From Catonia carolina (Eukaryota; Arthropoda; Insecta; Hemiptera; Achilidae), in the NCBI GenBank assembly GCA_035578175.1, contig JAQMRL010000003.1, positions 83,773,969 to 83,837,968 on the forward strand: a stretch of 64,000 nt of DNA. Reading direction: 5' to 3'. The notes below the pieces were generated by a model. That model had not been told where the DNA came from. It saw nothing but the letters and a program-made list of their open reading frames with translations, and did no database searches. The position numbers were made by a program, and so were the translations under genes. Each line of letters opens with the position of its first letter. The stretch's first letter is position 1. Below are positions 11,555-23,108 of this stretch, piece by piece.

Positions 11555-12450
11555 AGTCATTTTCTATTTATATTCTTTTTATAGAATTAAGGACAAGTAT
11601 CAGCTTGAACTTAACTTAATAAGATATAAAAATTAAAATATGCAAATTTGTATACAAATAGATACATTCGAATATATCAAATATAAAATATTAATTGGAT
11701 ACTTTTCCTTACTTTTTTGTACTGGCGAAACGAAAATTTAATTTAAAACGAGAAAACAATTTTTTAGATAGAAATAAGAGGTTAGTGAAAGTTAAACTGG
11801 CCTATAATTGTTTTTAATTTACTTATACAATTTTTTGTTAATAAAATGAAAGGACTTAAAAAGTACTTTCCATATTTTATGTGCAAACTTAAGAAAAGAG
11901 AATAGGGTGGCGAGACAATTCAGACAGAAACTAAACCGTTACCATAAACTTTAATAAAGTATTAAGTAAACTTATAACAGTAATTACAATTTAACTTACT
12001 AATTCAATATAACATTATTATAACGCGGTTCGAAAACCGCGAATTTGGAAATTGTATATTACTTTCTCCCATGTCGTATATATAATCAAAGTATAAGAAA
12101 TTTTACTGAGTAAAAAAAAAACGATTGACGTGGTTTACAATTGCCTTCTTGATTAGATCGATAAGGCTAACTTCTCATCAGAAAGCTAGACATTCTGAAG
12201 AGTATTTACTTTTCCACTTTGCAAATTATAGCTTCATTTCATTTATTATTAAGTCTGTTTGTTCAATGATATTCATTATTTTTAGAGGAGATACTTCTGA
12301 TGAGTTCCATTTATACTTATATTTTTCTTTTACTTTAAACAGTTTTTTAATTTATTTAATGAATGTAACGAAATAAATGTACTAATTATTATTTTAACAG
12401 GAATTACTAGGTCACTAATAACAAATAATGCAATTAACTCAAATATTTTT
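11555..12450. other. no recognised feature
   Basis: AT-rich. Only short AT-rich frames (for example 12125-12376) with no family signature. Confidence 0.5.
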
Positions 12451-12925
12451 TTATCATCAGTCTCTCGACTGGTTTGATGCAGTTCTCTAAACTGTTCTAT
12501 CTTGCGCAAGTCGTTTCGTATCTACATATGTGTAACACCCTTCATATTCTGTAATTTGCTTTATGTATTATTCTAACCTTTGCTTCCCTCTCCATTTCCC
12601 TCAGTATTACCCTCCATTATTGATAAATCAATACCTGGATGTCTTAAGATATGCCCCACTAGCCTATCCCTTCTTCTGGTAAGATGTTTCCATATACTTC
12701 TTCTTTCATCTACTCGTCTAAAAACCTCTAAATTATTTATTTTGTCCACCCATCTAATTTTTTATATTTTTCTACAAATCTACATTTCAAAAGTTTTTAT
12801 CCTCTTCTACGGCCTTCATAACCCCACGATTCACTTCCATATAATGCTACATTTCAAATATAGTGTTTTAAGAAATTCTTCCTAATCTGTAAATCAATGT
12901 TTGTAGTCAGTAAGCTGTTTTCTTC
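12451..12925 (-). pseudogene. LINE L2 C-terminal remnant, second copy
   Basis: Reverse complement of the same LINE family as 8745-9400. Its 3' end is at 12455 (ATCATCAGTCTCTCGACTGG, complement of the terminal CAGTCGAGAGACTG), and in order come the equivalents of the IDLSIMEGN, TRRRDRLVG and KISIWK blocks. It is broken by several shifts and stops. The reading frames on the plus strand here are shadows of it. Confidence 0.8.
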
Positions 12926-12929
12926 TAAT

Positions 12930-13445
12930 ACATAAATGCAAAAGTCCTCATTGATCAACTTAACTATTTATAAATAAATCTTTATAATGTATCCTGCAGC
13001 GTATAGGCTATTGTAAAAATCCTTTTGTAAAAATACTCATTTTTTTCACTGATCTGTTACAACTGCTATGTATGTCATTTGTTTTTTACCTTTTTTTATA
13101 TATTCCTATTTTCTATAAACATGTTTCGGTGGATCCACCATCATCAGAGTGCACAAAATTGAAACTAAAATTTTTAAAAATATTTATCAAAATTTACTGA
13201 AGATGTTGTATCATCAGTCATTTGTATATAACAGTTTATACCGGTAGATGTAAGATGGAAATGAAAATACATATCGTGTTCTTATGACTTGTTCTGAAAT
13301 TAATTGTAGTATAAGGTGTTTGATTGAATTTTGGACTAAAAGTATTAGTAAATCTGTGTATTGTGTTACTAACGTAAAGGAATGCTTGTAATATAAGGTG
13401 TTTTTGACTGGAATGCCTGAATTCGTTGTTCATTACAATGTTTGG
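12930..13445. other. no recognised feature
   Basis: AT-rich. The minus-strand frame 13236-13493 has no recognisable domain. Confidence 0.45.
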
Positions 13446-13450
13446 TTGAA

Positions 13451-14200
13451 TTGCGAGCCGTAAATCCATATAGGAGGATTTAAAAAAAAACATTCCAGAA
13501 AAAAGGAAAAAATAAAGAAAATTAACAAAACGGAAGAAAATTCGGACTGCAACGTTAACTTCTGAAACCTTAGTTTTATAATTTCTGCTAAATCAATCAA
13601 CTAGTTGTTGTTCCAGAATGAATATTATTCATGCATATGCGGACATCCTTCTAAAAACCACTATTTTGGCTTAAAGAGGTCGTAAAACGTGAAGATAATT
13701 TGAAATCCTGGCATCAAAAATTTGATCCCGTCATAATAATCTTTCACTTCATAGGCTTTCGTATAAAACACGAGAAAATGAAAGATAGAAGAGTTTTAGC
13801 AAAACAAATAATTTTATTTGATAAATTTGCGATCCGTAAATCCATATAGTAGGATTTAAAAGGAAACAATCCAAATGAAGAAAAAAATAAAGAAAATAAA
13901 AAAAAGGAAACAAATTCGGACTACAAGGTTAACATCTAAAACCTTACTTGTAAAATTTCTTTTAAATCGATCAACTAGTTGTTGCTCCAGAATGAATATT
14001 ATTCATGTATATGCGGACATCCTTCTAAGAACCACTATTTTGGCTTGAAGAGGTCGTAAAACGTGAAGATAATTTGAAATCCTGGCATCAAAAATTCGAT
14101 CCCATCATAATAATCTCTCACTTCATAGGTTTCCGTAAATAGAACACGAGAAAATGAAGATTGTAGAGTTTTAACAAAACGAATAATTTTATTTGATAAA
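13451..14200. repeat. tandem duplication, two units of about 375 bp
   Basis: Units 13451-13826 and 13827-14200 align end to end from TTGCGA(G/T)CCGTAAATCCATA to ATTTTATTTGATAAA, with scattered substitutions and small indels. The match is well above background. It may be a two-unit satellite or a local duplication. No coding content is evident. Confidence 0.9.
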
Positions 14201-14209
14201 GGATGAAAA

Positions 14210-15260
14210 GCATATGATGGGCGCATTAAATTTATTAGTTCTGCTAAACAACATTAATTTCGAAATAGATCTAAATAAAAAATACTGTTTATAACAAACT
14301 TATATATTACTAATTATCCTTAGGTAATTTATTTTCAACCCGGCATTTTACGGAACCAATTAAAATCGTAAACAGGGGTTTACTAATTTAAAAAATATAC
14401 AACTTAGTAAAAAACAAATAAACTTTGTACTCAGTATGAAGAAGTAAGACTAGCCTATCTGTAGTGGTTTCAACAGCATCCGGATATCAAGATTAAATAT
14501 TTTAACAAGTTGTACAATAGGACGGCAGCTATTTAATTAATTTAATATCAATTACAAATGAAGCTGATTAATTAATCTCAAGGGTTAATTACTGTTAATT
14601 TAATTTTTAATTACACTGTTTTCAATTGAAAGGATTCTTTCTATGTAGGTTTATTTTATATTAACAAAATTGTTTTTCTTTAACGAAGAAACTTAAATGT
14701 TTATTTTATTCGTTTCAATCAACTTAGAACTTTTAATTTAATATTGCTGGTGTTTTATTTTTGAACTTGAGTTTTATTTCTTATCATATTCCTTTATTAC
14801 GTTTCAAAAAACTTTTTTTCTTTTATCGCTCTGTTTCAGTATCTTCTTTTTCTTAACTTGTACATCAGAAAGACTCTTGTGGTCCTCAATTACTTTTTAA
14901 AAATGTATTTCTTACTTACGTTACATTTTTATTTTATGTTAAGTGTCATACGTTTTTCCTGTTTCTTTGTTCTTGCATATTGGTTTGTTTTTGCAAACTT
15001 TTAGCTTTTGAAATATTTGTTTCGTACCTAAGACGTTTTTGGTACATCAGTATCATGTTGTCTTAGATTCTTTCTTGTTTCATCCGATATGTTTTAGATT
15101 TGTTTATAATTATACAGATATAAATACAAGATTTCTTTATTTTAATAATCCCTTGCCTAATAGTTTTCACCTTTATTTTACAGTTTTAGTTAATTATTAG
15201 ACCGATTATTCTAATTATTATTCTTCTTTCTATTTTTGCTAATTCTTCGGTTAACCCTGT
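14210..15260. other. no recognised feature
   Basis: AT-rich, pyrimidine-leaning sequence between the tandem duplication and F copy 2. Confidence 0.5.
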
Positions 15261-16488
15261 TTACTTTCTCTTGCTCTATAAGAGTACTAAGGAAATGAAC
15301 ATATTGTTTCCATGGAAATTTTTTTGAAATCGAGTTTTCACTGGAAATACACGCTTTCCGGCCCCCCGAAGCTAAAAAGACATATTTTTAGCGATTGGTT
15401 TCTGTGTGTGCGAACAATATATTTTAAGAACGGAATAGTGTATAAAGTTGAAAGTTGGAACTTAAGTTAGATACCATTAGGGGACCCACTCTGCCTATAA
15501 CAGACAGGTGGAGTGTCAAATTATTTACACTTAATCTGTTCGTTGCAAGGCTAAAATAAATAGTTCTATTTTTCATCACATGGTCAGCCAATTAAATTAC
15601 TGAACCATTATAGAACAAAAGAAGTAGACGTGTAAAATACACTAATCAAAGTTATCTCCTCTGAAAGTAATGAATTTCAATATGCAGCCAGATCCTGTGG
15701 TGAATAGAGTAAAAATGTCATTTGCAGAGCGGAAAATATGTGCATTTCAGAGGGCCCAGCATGCTGATAAGCGTACTTTTCCACTCAGTGAGGAAGGGAA
15801 TAGTAAACCACCTCACTCCTCGTTATACTTCGTAAAACAGGTTCAAACCAGTCTTTCGGCAGATGACGTAAACAACGACAAAGGACACCAATACTAATTT
15901 GTAATAATTTAGTGTAGGTTCTGTTCGTTTTTTCACACGAACATTTTCATCAAAATCTGTCAATCGTAAGTACCTACTAGATCATTCGTGCAATTTTTCA
16001 CTTCTTTGCGATTTCCTTAAAAACGGCTTTTACGGTTTTTTTTAAATCACCTAATTTACTATTTTTAATGCTTTAGAAGATAGTAGGGTAGGCGGAATAT
16101 CTGCTGAAATTCTTAGAAGCCATAAGCTCTCGTGGTTAAACATTGGGTTTTTTTATGATTCCATTAATATGAATTTTAGGGAAAAAGCATATAGGCCTAT
16201 GTCTATAATTAAAATTGTAGAAAATTAAAAACCTGAAATTTTTATTTCAAACGTTTTTTTCTTCATTGTTTAGTTTAATGGCAATTAGTAATTTTCTGTA
16301 TTTTGCTCATTAAAGTGAGTAAAAATGGGATTTTTAAGATTGCGGCCTTATTATGCATTTTGCTAAAAAAGTATACTACAAAAGTTATAAAATATTTTTT
16401 TTAAAATCTACTACTTTTATTGTAAGAATTTTTTCTACATAGCTTAATTTAGCACCAATATCATTGATTTTCCGGGAAAACCATAATA
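15261..16488 (+). mobile_element. element F copy 2, split by SINE-A, 3' end lost
   Basis: It starts with TTACTTTCTCTTGC and carries the F blocks (TGAAATCGAGTTTTCACTGG, AGCGATTGG, AAGAACGGAATAG). A SINE-A copy (15491-15892) interrupts it within the block normally reading GGACCCGACACGAACATTTT. The element resumes at about 15935 and breaks off near 16488 before the 3' hairpin. The GT core is very short here. Confidence 0.8.
15491..15892 (+). mobile_element. SINE-A copy inside element F
   Basis: Sense copy from CTGCCTATAACAGACAGG to TGACGTAAACAACGACAAA. Approximate target duplication GGGGACCCACT / AAGGACACCAAT. It contains the 75-codon open frame at 15670-15897, one of two copies where that frame stays open (see findings). 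The host element is older than this insertion. Confidence 0.9.
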
Positions 16489-16489
16489 C

Positions 16490-16612
16490 ATGTTTTTAGG
16501 GTCAATAGATCTGAAAATACGTATTTCCGGTGAAAACTCGATTTCGAAAAATCGACATTAAATTAATACTTTCCTTTCCTATATACTACTTGTATTCACA
16601 CAAAGCAAAAGA
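16490..16612 (-). mobile_element. element F fragment in opposite orientation
   Basis: The minus strand reads as an F 5' end: family blocks for CCTATATAGGAAGG (degraded), ATCGAGTTTTCACCGG and a CATGT block. It abuts the broken 3' side of copy 2, creating an inverted F-F junction. Confidence 0.75.
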
Positions 16613-16797
16613 AATTAAAACTATAATTCTACGGCTACATTTTTAACATACTGTTTACCTCTTCATTGGCAAAATTACTCAGAGATTTATTTGTAACTTA
16701 AATTTTCCTGTTCATAAATGTTTCAATACCTAACACTGTTAGCTAAAATCACGAGACAACAATAAATATAATCTTTCTAAAGTTAAAAATCAAGAGT

Positions 16798-17112
16798 TGT
16801 TTAAGTCATCAGCCAAAAAGCTGATTTGAACCTCTAGAGGCTTTACTAAGTTAAACAAGGACTAAGATCGTTTACCATACCCTTCCTCACTGAGTTGAAA
16901 CGCAATCTACAATCTACACTGAAAAGCATCTCTACTTTCTACCCTGCAAATGACACTTTCACTTCATTCACCACAAGGTCTGGCTGTATAATGAAATTCA
17001 TTATTAGTGTCTTTTACACATGTACCTCTTCTGTTCTTAAATAATTAAGTCATATAATTGGCTGACCATGCAATAAGAAACAGAATTATTTTTTATAGCT
17101 CTGGAACAAATT
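16798..17112 (-). mobile_element. SINE-A copy, 5'-truncated
   Basis: Minus-strand copy with the 3' hairpin at 16803-16830. It ends near GCTCTGGAACAAATT, lacking the first 50 or so bases of the family. Confidence 0.85.
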
Positions 17113-17114
17113 TA

Positions 17115-18040
17115 TGAAAATAAAAACTAAATTCATTTAGATGTTATTAAAACTAAACAAAAACTAAATTCATTATATATTCAAGCATACGTATTTTAAA
17201 AATTTCAAAAATACGTATATAAAATTAAAAGTACTGGTGGGCTTCAAATTCATTAAAAATTCGTAAGGTGTATGTTTAATGTAAATTTCACCCGTATATT
17301 TAAAAAAATTAATAACTATAACGACAATACACAGTAGGTACTGGTATTAATGAAAACAAGTTATGCTAATCAGGACACCGAAATGAAAATAAATTTGGTT
17401 TTTTTCATACTTGTAAATTGGTACCACTGGTATTTTCTCTGTTTCCGGTAAAAAGTGTAATTTTTTTTATTGTTGAAATATAATTTTAGTATAAAAAAGA
17501 TTTATATTGAAAGATGAAATGAGTTTAGTTTCTTTAAATAATAATTTTGTATAAATAACATGGTAAAAGTGCAGATTTGAGTTTTACAAATATTTATGTA
17601 GGGCCATACACGATTGGTAAACTGAAGATATTGTATTTTTTGTACAAGAAAAGAAATTTTTTTATGAAATCAATAATAATTTTTTCTCTCTCTTCCCCCT
17701 TCACGTTATAGGTTCTTGATTTGTTTCGGATTTATTCTCAAACGTTCTCTGTCACGTTTACCAATAGACTAGTACAGTAACGTTTTTTTATGAATTCTGT
17801 GATCACTCTTACGTTTTAAATGTAGTACTCATTTTTGGCGGTAATGATAGATAAAAATCCTGGTTCTCTAATCAATTCCACTTGAATCTTCTCACAGCTT
17901 ATTCTACCCGCACGGAAAAAATTATTTAAGATTCTCAAGAAAGCCATTTCTTAAATGTCTTTATTTCGCAGAACCGACGATTCACTTTCCATATAGAAAT
18001 ATGGTGGAAAAAATGTATGAGTGTGCCATTGCGCAAGTTT
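17115..18040. other. no recognised feature
   Basis: AT-rich, becoming less so toward 18000. No repeat or coding signature seen. Confidence 0.5.
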
Positions 18041-18043
18041 CTC

Positions 18044-18066
18044 TGACGTCATTGCAGGATATAAAT
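18044..18066 (+). promoter_or_regulatory. CRE-like site followed by TATA-like box
   Basis: A perfect palindromic CRE consensus TGACGTCA (18044-18051) lies 8 bp before TATAAAT (18060-18066). The following 600 bp (18070-18670) are less AT-rich than the surroundings. No coding exon or clear initiator follows at the expected distance, so a promoter role is speculative. Confidence 0.25.
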
Positions 18067-18069
18067 TAT

Positions 18070-18700
18070 TCATTATCTTATTGTAACACAACTGAAGGTC
18101 ACATTTGGCTGATCACAAAATTCAGGTGTATATTTTTTGTGGGGGTAAGTTGAAGGCGTGTCCATGATTACTTTTCAGCATTCTTTAATTTGGTTTCTAT
18201 GATTTATTCGCAGTGACTTATTCATAGTGTTCAGTATCGATTACTGAAGCCAATCTATAAAACCTTGTGCAGTATTTGGTTGTAACATTTGTTGTCAAAA
18301 GCAGACAAGCGCAGACGTCAGGACTCCGTGTTACATGAATGATGTAGTTGCGTAAATCAGACTAAATTGAGCACCCGAAACAGTATACTCATGTATACCC
18401 CAACGAACTAAAGGTGAGATCTAGCCAATAACAGTCAAGGTTGGTTGTGAAGTTGCCCCTTTGCTAATCACACTCTGTTCCACCGAACTCCAGCTGACTT
18501 TTTGTAGGTTGTCATACACAGTGGGACACCACAACGTGACAACGCAGGACAAAGTTAACGAAAGTCAATTGGCTTTGCGCTGGATCTAGGTCACTATGCT
18601 CCGCCTTCTTCTGCAGTCTCTCGTTCGTTAAAGTATAGTAATCTTTCCGCCGTGGTAAAAAGTGTGAGCACTACTATTGTATTGTATAATTTTAACTGGC
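18070..18700. other. less AT-rich unassigned segment
   Basis: Higher GC than its neighbours with no long open frame, no tRNA-like head and no match to the other families in this window. It could be a single-copy regulatory or untranslated segment, or part of an unrecognised repeat. Confidence 0.35.
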
Positions 18701-18812
18701 TACCTAAACTTTCTCTACTCCCCAAGTTTATTCTAATTTGGTAATGAAATTTCATTTGAGCCGGATAATTTCAGTTGCTAGATAAGAAAAGGTTTTGAAA
18801 AATTCCACTTTT

Positions 18813-19054
18813 TATCCCTAATGTGTGTACTTTGCAATCTGTTCAATTTAAAAACAATAAATGACCCATGAACCAATGAGATGAGGATGTCGTCGTATGG
18901 TGTGTAAATGAGTTGTAGTTTGTACAAACTAGGCAGATTATTCCCGAGAAATTATGGTTAACTGAACCCCGACTATCAAAGTACAACGGTAACCATTGTC
19001 TAGTATTAAAGTAATTACCTTTACTAGGATTTAAACTGGCAACCTTCATCTCTT
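18813..19054 (-). mobile_element. SINE-B copy, head-truncated
   Basis: Body and 3' end of SINE-B (CCTAATGTGTGTACTTTGC at the 3' end) up to the box B region at 19028-19050. The box A part is missing and a short internal piece is deleted near 19010. Confidence 0.85.
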
Positions 19055-19059
19055 ATCAC

Positions 19060-20195
19060 TTCTAAAGGGTAAAAAAGTAAATCCTGTGAATTTTTTAATA
19101 TTAGTTTTAAGGTGTATTCTAAACCAAAACTCTTTCTTTATAGTTGAACCTAACATTTTTTAATAGGATAGAAAAAACCCAGTTTTAGAATTGTGTACTG
19201 TATATTGATCTAAACTAAATCTACTGTGTATGGGTCACTTACAGAAGCAGCATTAACTTCTGAGTTAATTTTTAAATGTTCAAATAGGACCTGTGCGACC
19301 TGCATGAATAAATGAATTAAAGATTTTTACATATTAATGGTTTGTTTATTTAGAATCTCATATCGGGAATTGCCATTTAAATTTTATTTTATAAATTTTA
19401 AATGTTTATTTAAACAGTAAATTATGTTCAATTTTCACTTGTGTAAAATAAATTTAGATTTACCTGGAGTGAATATTGCATTATCTCATATCATCTTACA
19501 TTAAGCCAATTTTTTCTGAACTCTTTAAATCATTTTTAAATACATGTTACTAGAATTCAGTTTCTCTTTATAATTTCAGACATATGATACTGATTTGCTT
19601 TGAATGTAAAAGAAATATGAAGGATTTATTTTATAATTATTCTTTCATCATGGAAAACAGGAATTACAAAGGAATATTAATATCTAACAAATTCGAAATT
19701 TTATCAATTAACGAGTCAAATCTCCGTTGTATTATAAATATTAATTTTTTTAGTTTCAGAAAGCTTTATACAATCGACTTTCTCATTTTATCAATTATTT
19801 TTTTACACTTTAATTATCAGTCAATAAAACTGTTCTAAGGTGTCCATATCCAAAACTCAAACTCTCCCAAAGCCCAACCAGAGTAAAAAAATATTAACTA
19901 AAACTTTTTCTTCGTTTTGGCTGATTTATATTGTTGTGTCATATTTACTTATAACTGACTTTTAGCTAAATCCCCTTTTGCATCTTTTCTTGCTTTTTGA
20001 AGGGAATTAAAGTTTATCACTAGGTATTGTTTACAAGTTTTGTAATGTCTTAAAATAATGTAGTTAGTTTAATAAAAAATAGAATTTTAAGTTTCAAAAA
20101 ATGAATTTCCAGTTTTAAATGAACAACACTAGGGCGCGATTACAATAAAAAGTTTCCTAATTTCTTCTATATGTAATTACAGTAAGTCTATTTCA
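19060..20195. other. no recognised feature
   Basis: AT-rich. The 84-codon frame 19584-19838 is Ile/Phe/Asn-rich without a recognisable domain. Confidence 0.5.
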
Positions 20196-20217
20196 GAAAA
20201 GCCTACTCAACTGGTAG

Positions 20218-20510
20218 TGAACGAAGGAGAAAAAGGAATAGAACAAGAAGGAGAAGGAAACAGTTGAGTAGAAGATAAAGGCTTAGAAGAAGGAGGAGGA
20301 GAAGGAGAAGATAACGAAGAAGGATACCAAGGAGAAAGAGGAGAATAGAGGAAAGGGAAAGTGGGGGAGAAGGAGAAGAAAAAGAGGAAGAAGAAATACA
20401 AGAAAATGAGAAGAATAAGATAAAGAAGAGCAAGGAGAAGGAAGAGAAGGAGAAGAGAAAACAGGAGGAGATGCAGGAGAGAAAGAATAAAAAGAGGGAG
20501 GAATACTATA
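20218..20510. repeat. polypurine tract, GGAGAA-type
   Basis: About 290 bp almost entirely of A and G on the plus strand with few pyrimidine interruptions. The Ser/Leu/Phe-rich minus-strand frames at 20203-20433 are artefacts of this composition. Such tracts can form triplex (H-DNA) structures. Confidence 0.95.
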
Positions 20511-20514
20511 TCAA

Positions 20515-21635
20515 AAATGAACAGTAGTAATGAAAGTAATGAAGTTGTTAACGTAACATTTATAAATTTGCTATAAGTAAAAAATTCATGGACTTATTAT
20601 TTACAAATAAAATTACAATAAATTTAATCTTATCATCCAAAAGAGATACAAATTACAATATAATAATACAACAAGAAATACAATATAATGGGTGGGGGAA
20701 GTAAATACTTCTCTAATGAATATATCCGGTTTAAAAAAAACAAAATAAAAATAATAATAACAACGATCATTATTAAACCGTACGAAATTTATCGAGGATA
20801 ATTTTTATTACCCTTTAAAAACGTTACGAATTAAAAGTAAAAAATAGAATGAACAAAAAAAAACAGCAAAAACTTGTCCATTTGATAAAGTGATTAGACA
20901 CAATTTAGATTAATCGTAAATGTGGGACATATTTTTCATAAGTATGTTGTAGAGTAGGTAGATGAGAATATTTTATTATCTCTTTGCATCTGAACTTAAT
21001 ATCGTTTAAAAAATATATTTTATACCTCTTTGTATTAGAGTGGTAGCAATGTGGCTCAGGTTGTAGTAGTTAGTACTGCGCCATAAAACTTCATTCATTT
21101 CGCCATCGGGCCCAAAACTGACGATGCCCATCGCTAATTACGATTGTAGTGGTTTTCTTTCTCGCTTGCTCTCTTTATATTCTTTCTTTCTCTTTCTTTG
21201 ATCTCTGGCAATTTAATAATTGGTTTCCTACTTTCTCTCCTACGCTATCTTTCGCAGTCGTTAACAAATATTACAATCTACCAAATCAACTGCCTCCACG
21301 CTTTGCGATACTTATTGCCTGCATCTCAGTTACAATATTAGACGGAAATCCTTTCAAATATTTTCATTCTAGATACTTGGAAAAGTAACAGAAATGATGT
21401 TTTTTGTATATCTTAACCTTCAATCTATTTATCAAAGGGACAGAGAACAACAATACTAACAAGAAGTTAGTAATCTCCACATATTTTCATGACAAAAAGT
21501 GCATAAATTATCTTTAAAGATGAATAAAATTATAGAAAAGACGACTAAACGTGCATTTTAAAGATTTTCTTTAGTTTCTCCTAGTAAATTTCGGGACCGA
21601 CTCCTTTTATTGGCCATCGGTTGTTACTTCTTACC
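20515..21635. other. no recognised feature
   Basis: AT-rich sequence with an A-rich part at 20620-20870. A frame at 21149-21388 has no family signature. Confidence 0.5.
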
Positions 21636-21648
21636 ATCGTTTAATCTT

Positions 21649-22063
21649 GTTGATAGGTCATCAGCAAAAAGGCTGGTTTGAACTTGCAGAGGTTTTACTA
21701 AGTAAAACGAGAAGTGAGGTGGTTTAAAATTGCCTTCCTCACTGAATATAAAAGTACATTTATCAGTTATGCCGGGGCCTCTGAAAAGTAAATATTTTCC
21801 ACTCTACAAATGATGCCTTCACTTTATTCACCACAGAGTCTGGCTGTATAATGAAATTCATTACTTTTAGAGGAGATAACTCTGATTAGTTTCTTTTACA
21901 TCTCTACCTCTTCTGTAAAAACAGAAGAGTGAATCATTTAAAAAAATGATTCACTCATTTAATTGGCTGACCATATGATAAGAAGCAGAACTATTTATTT
22001 TAGCCTTGCACCGAATAGATTGAGTGTAAATAATTTGACACTTCACCTGTCTGTTATGGGCAG
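21649..22063 (-). mobile_element. SINE-A, full length with target duplication
   Basis: Minus-strand copy with CAA-tail complement TTGTTG-like bases at the left, hairpin, body, and 5' end CTGTTATGGGCAG. Flanked by GTTTAATCTT (21639-21648 and 22065-22074). It carries an extra perfect hairpin at 21925-21954. Confidence 0.93.
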
Positions 22064-22479
22064 TGTTTAATCTTACTAATAAATAAATTATTTTTTTACT
22101 TTATTTATTTAAATTTTACCCATCTGGTTGGTCTAGCGGTAGAGTCGTCGCCAAAGTCAGTTGTTTAACAGTTAATTTTCAGAAACGAAGGTTCTGTGGT
22201 TCAAATCCCAGTAGAGATGTATATTTTATACGGATTTGAATAATATAGAGTCCGACAGAATAATCTGACGGTTTTGGAAAGTCAATAAAAAATGCGTGTT
22301 TGATAGTATTACAAAGTTTAATGTGTCAAATTAAAATTCAATTTCTACAGTTTTACTTACAATAATTTAATAATTACAAATTTCGTAGTTTACTTAAAAA
22401 TTTTGTCGACCAAATGTTTCCCATTTTCTTCACGCACTCATTTAACTTAGTTCGAAAATTTCCCGTCGCTCGCTTTATT

Positions 22480-22900
22480 ATCGCTAGTGAAACTGCTGTA
22501 ATTTCTTGCTAATGGCTATCTTGAGCTCTGCAATTGAACGCGGTTGAACACTGTAAACTCTGTCTTTGAGGTAGCCCCAAAGGGAATAATCACAAATTGC
22601 TAGATGAGGTGAACGCGCTGGCCATGAAATATCGCCAAGTCGTAAAATCAAACGTTCTGGGAAGGTTTCCCATAAAACATCAATGGAAATTCCTCCCGTA
22701 TGTGCGGTTGCGCCTTCTTGTTGAAAACCAATTCATTCGAACCAAGCTCGTTAAGTTTTGGTACCAAAAAGTTGCGTAACATTGTTACGTACCGATGACA
22801 AGTTACTGTTACTTTATGATTTGTCTTATCAAAGAATACGGGCCTATTTTAAAATAGGCTTCAATCACAAAAGCTCGATTCTCGCCTTAACAACTCATGA
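22480..22900 (-). pseudogene. broken IS630/Tc1/mariner transposase (DD41D-like)
   Basis: On the minus strand the end of the DDE domain reads RPVFFDKTNHKVTVTCHRY, MLRNFLVPKLNELG, then after a one-base shift FQQEGATAHT and WPARSPHLAICDYSLWGY, KDRVYSVQPRSIAELK and a stop. FQQ[D]GA and CD(F/Y)xLWG carry the second and third catalytic acids; 41 residues separate them, matching the DD41D group. The second acid is Glu instead of the usual Asp. A piece like an N-terminus (GENRAFVIEAYF) is joined directly to RPVFFD, so the middle, including the first catalytic Asp, is deleted. It is a dead internal-deletion copy. Confidence 0.8.
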
Positions 22901-22938
22901 CTGCAACTAATATAGTATAAGTACCTAGTGCTACCGCG

Positions 22939-23108
22939 GCCGGCCCGTTGGCGTAGTCGTTAGCGCAACTGGCTTCTACGCCGGGAGCCCGGGTTCGATT
23001 CTCGGTCAGGTCTGGCATTTTTTCATCGCTCGTTTTCATTATCATCATTATCCACCGTCTGCATTAGCAGAAATTGCAGAACAGTCAGACGTAAAACAAA
23101 AACAAAAA
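22939..23108 (+). mobile_element. SINE-C (tRNA-derived), full length, inside mariner
   Basis: Head GGCCCGTTGGCGTAGTCGTT (box A region) and box B GGGTTCGATTC, then the family body GGTCTGGCATTTTTTCATC, and an A-rich tail of AAAAC units. Flanked by the perfect 12-bp duplication AGTGCTACCGCG (22927-22938, 23109-23120). Confidence 0.95.

Noticed and set aside
20203..20433. Ser/Leu/Phe-rich minus-strand frames
   Set aside because: Direct translation of the polypurine tract.
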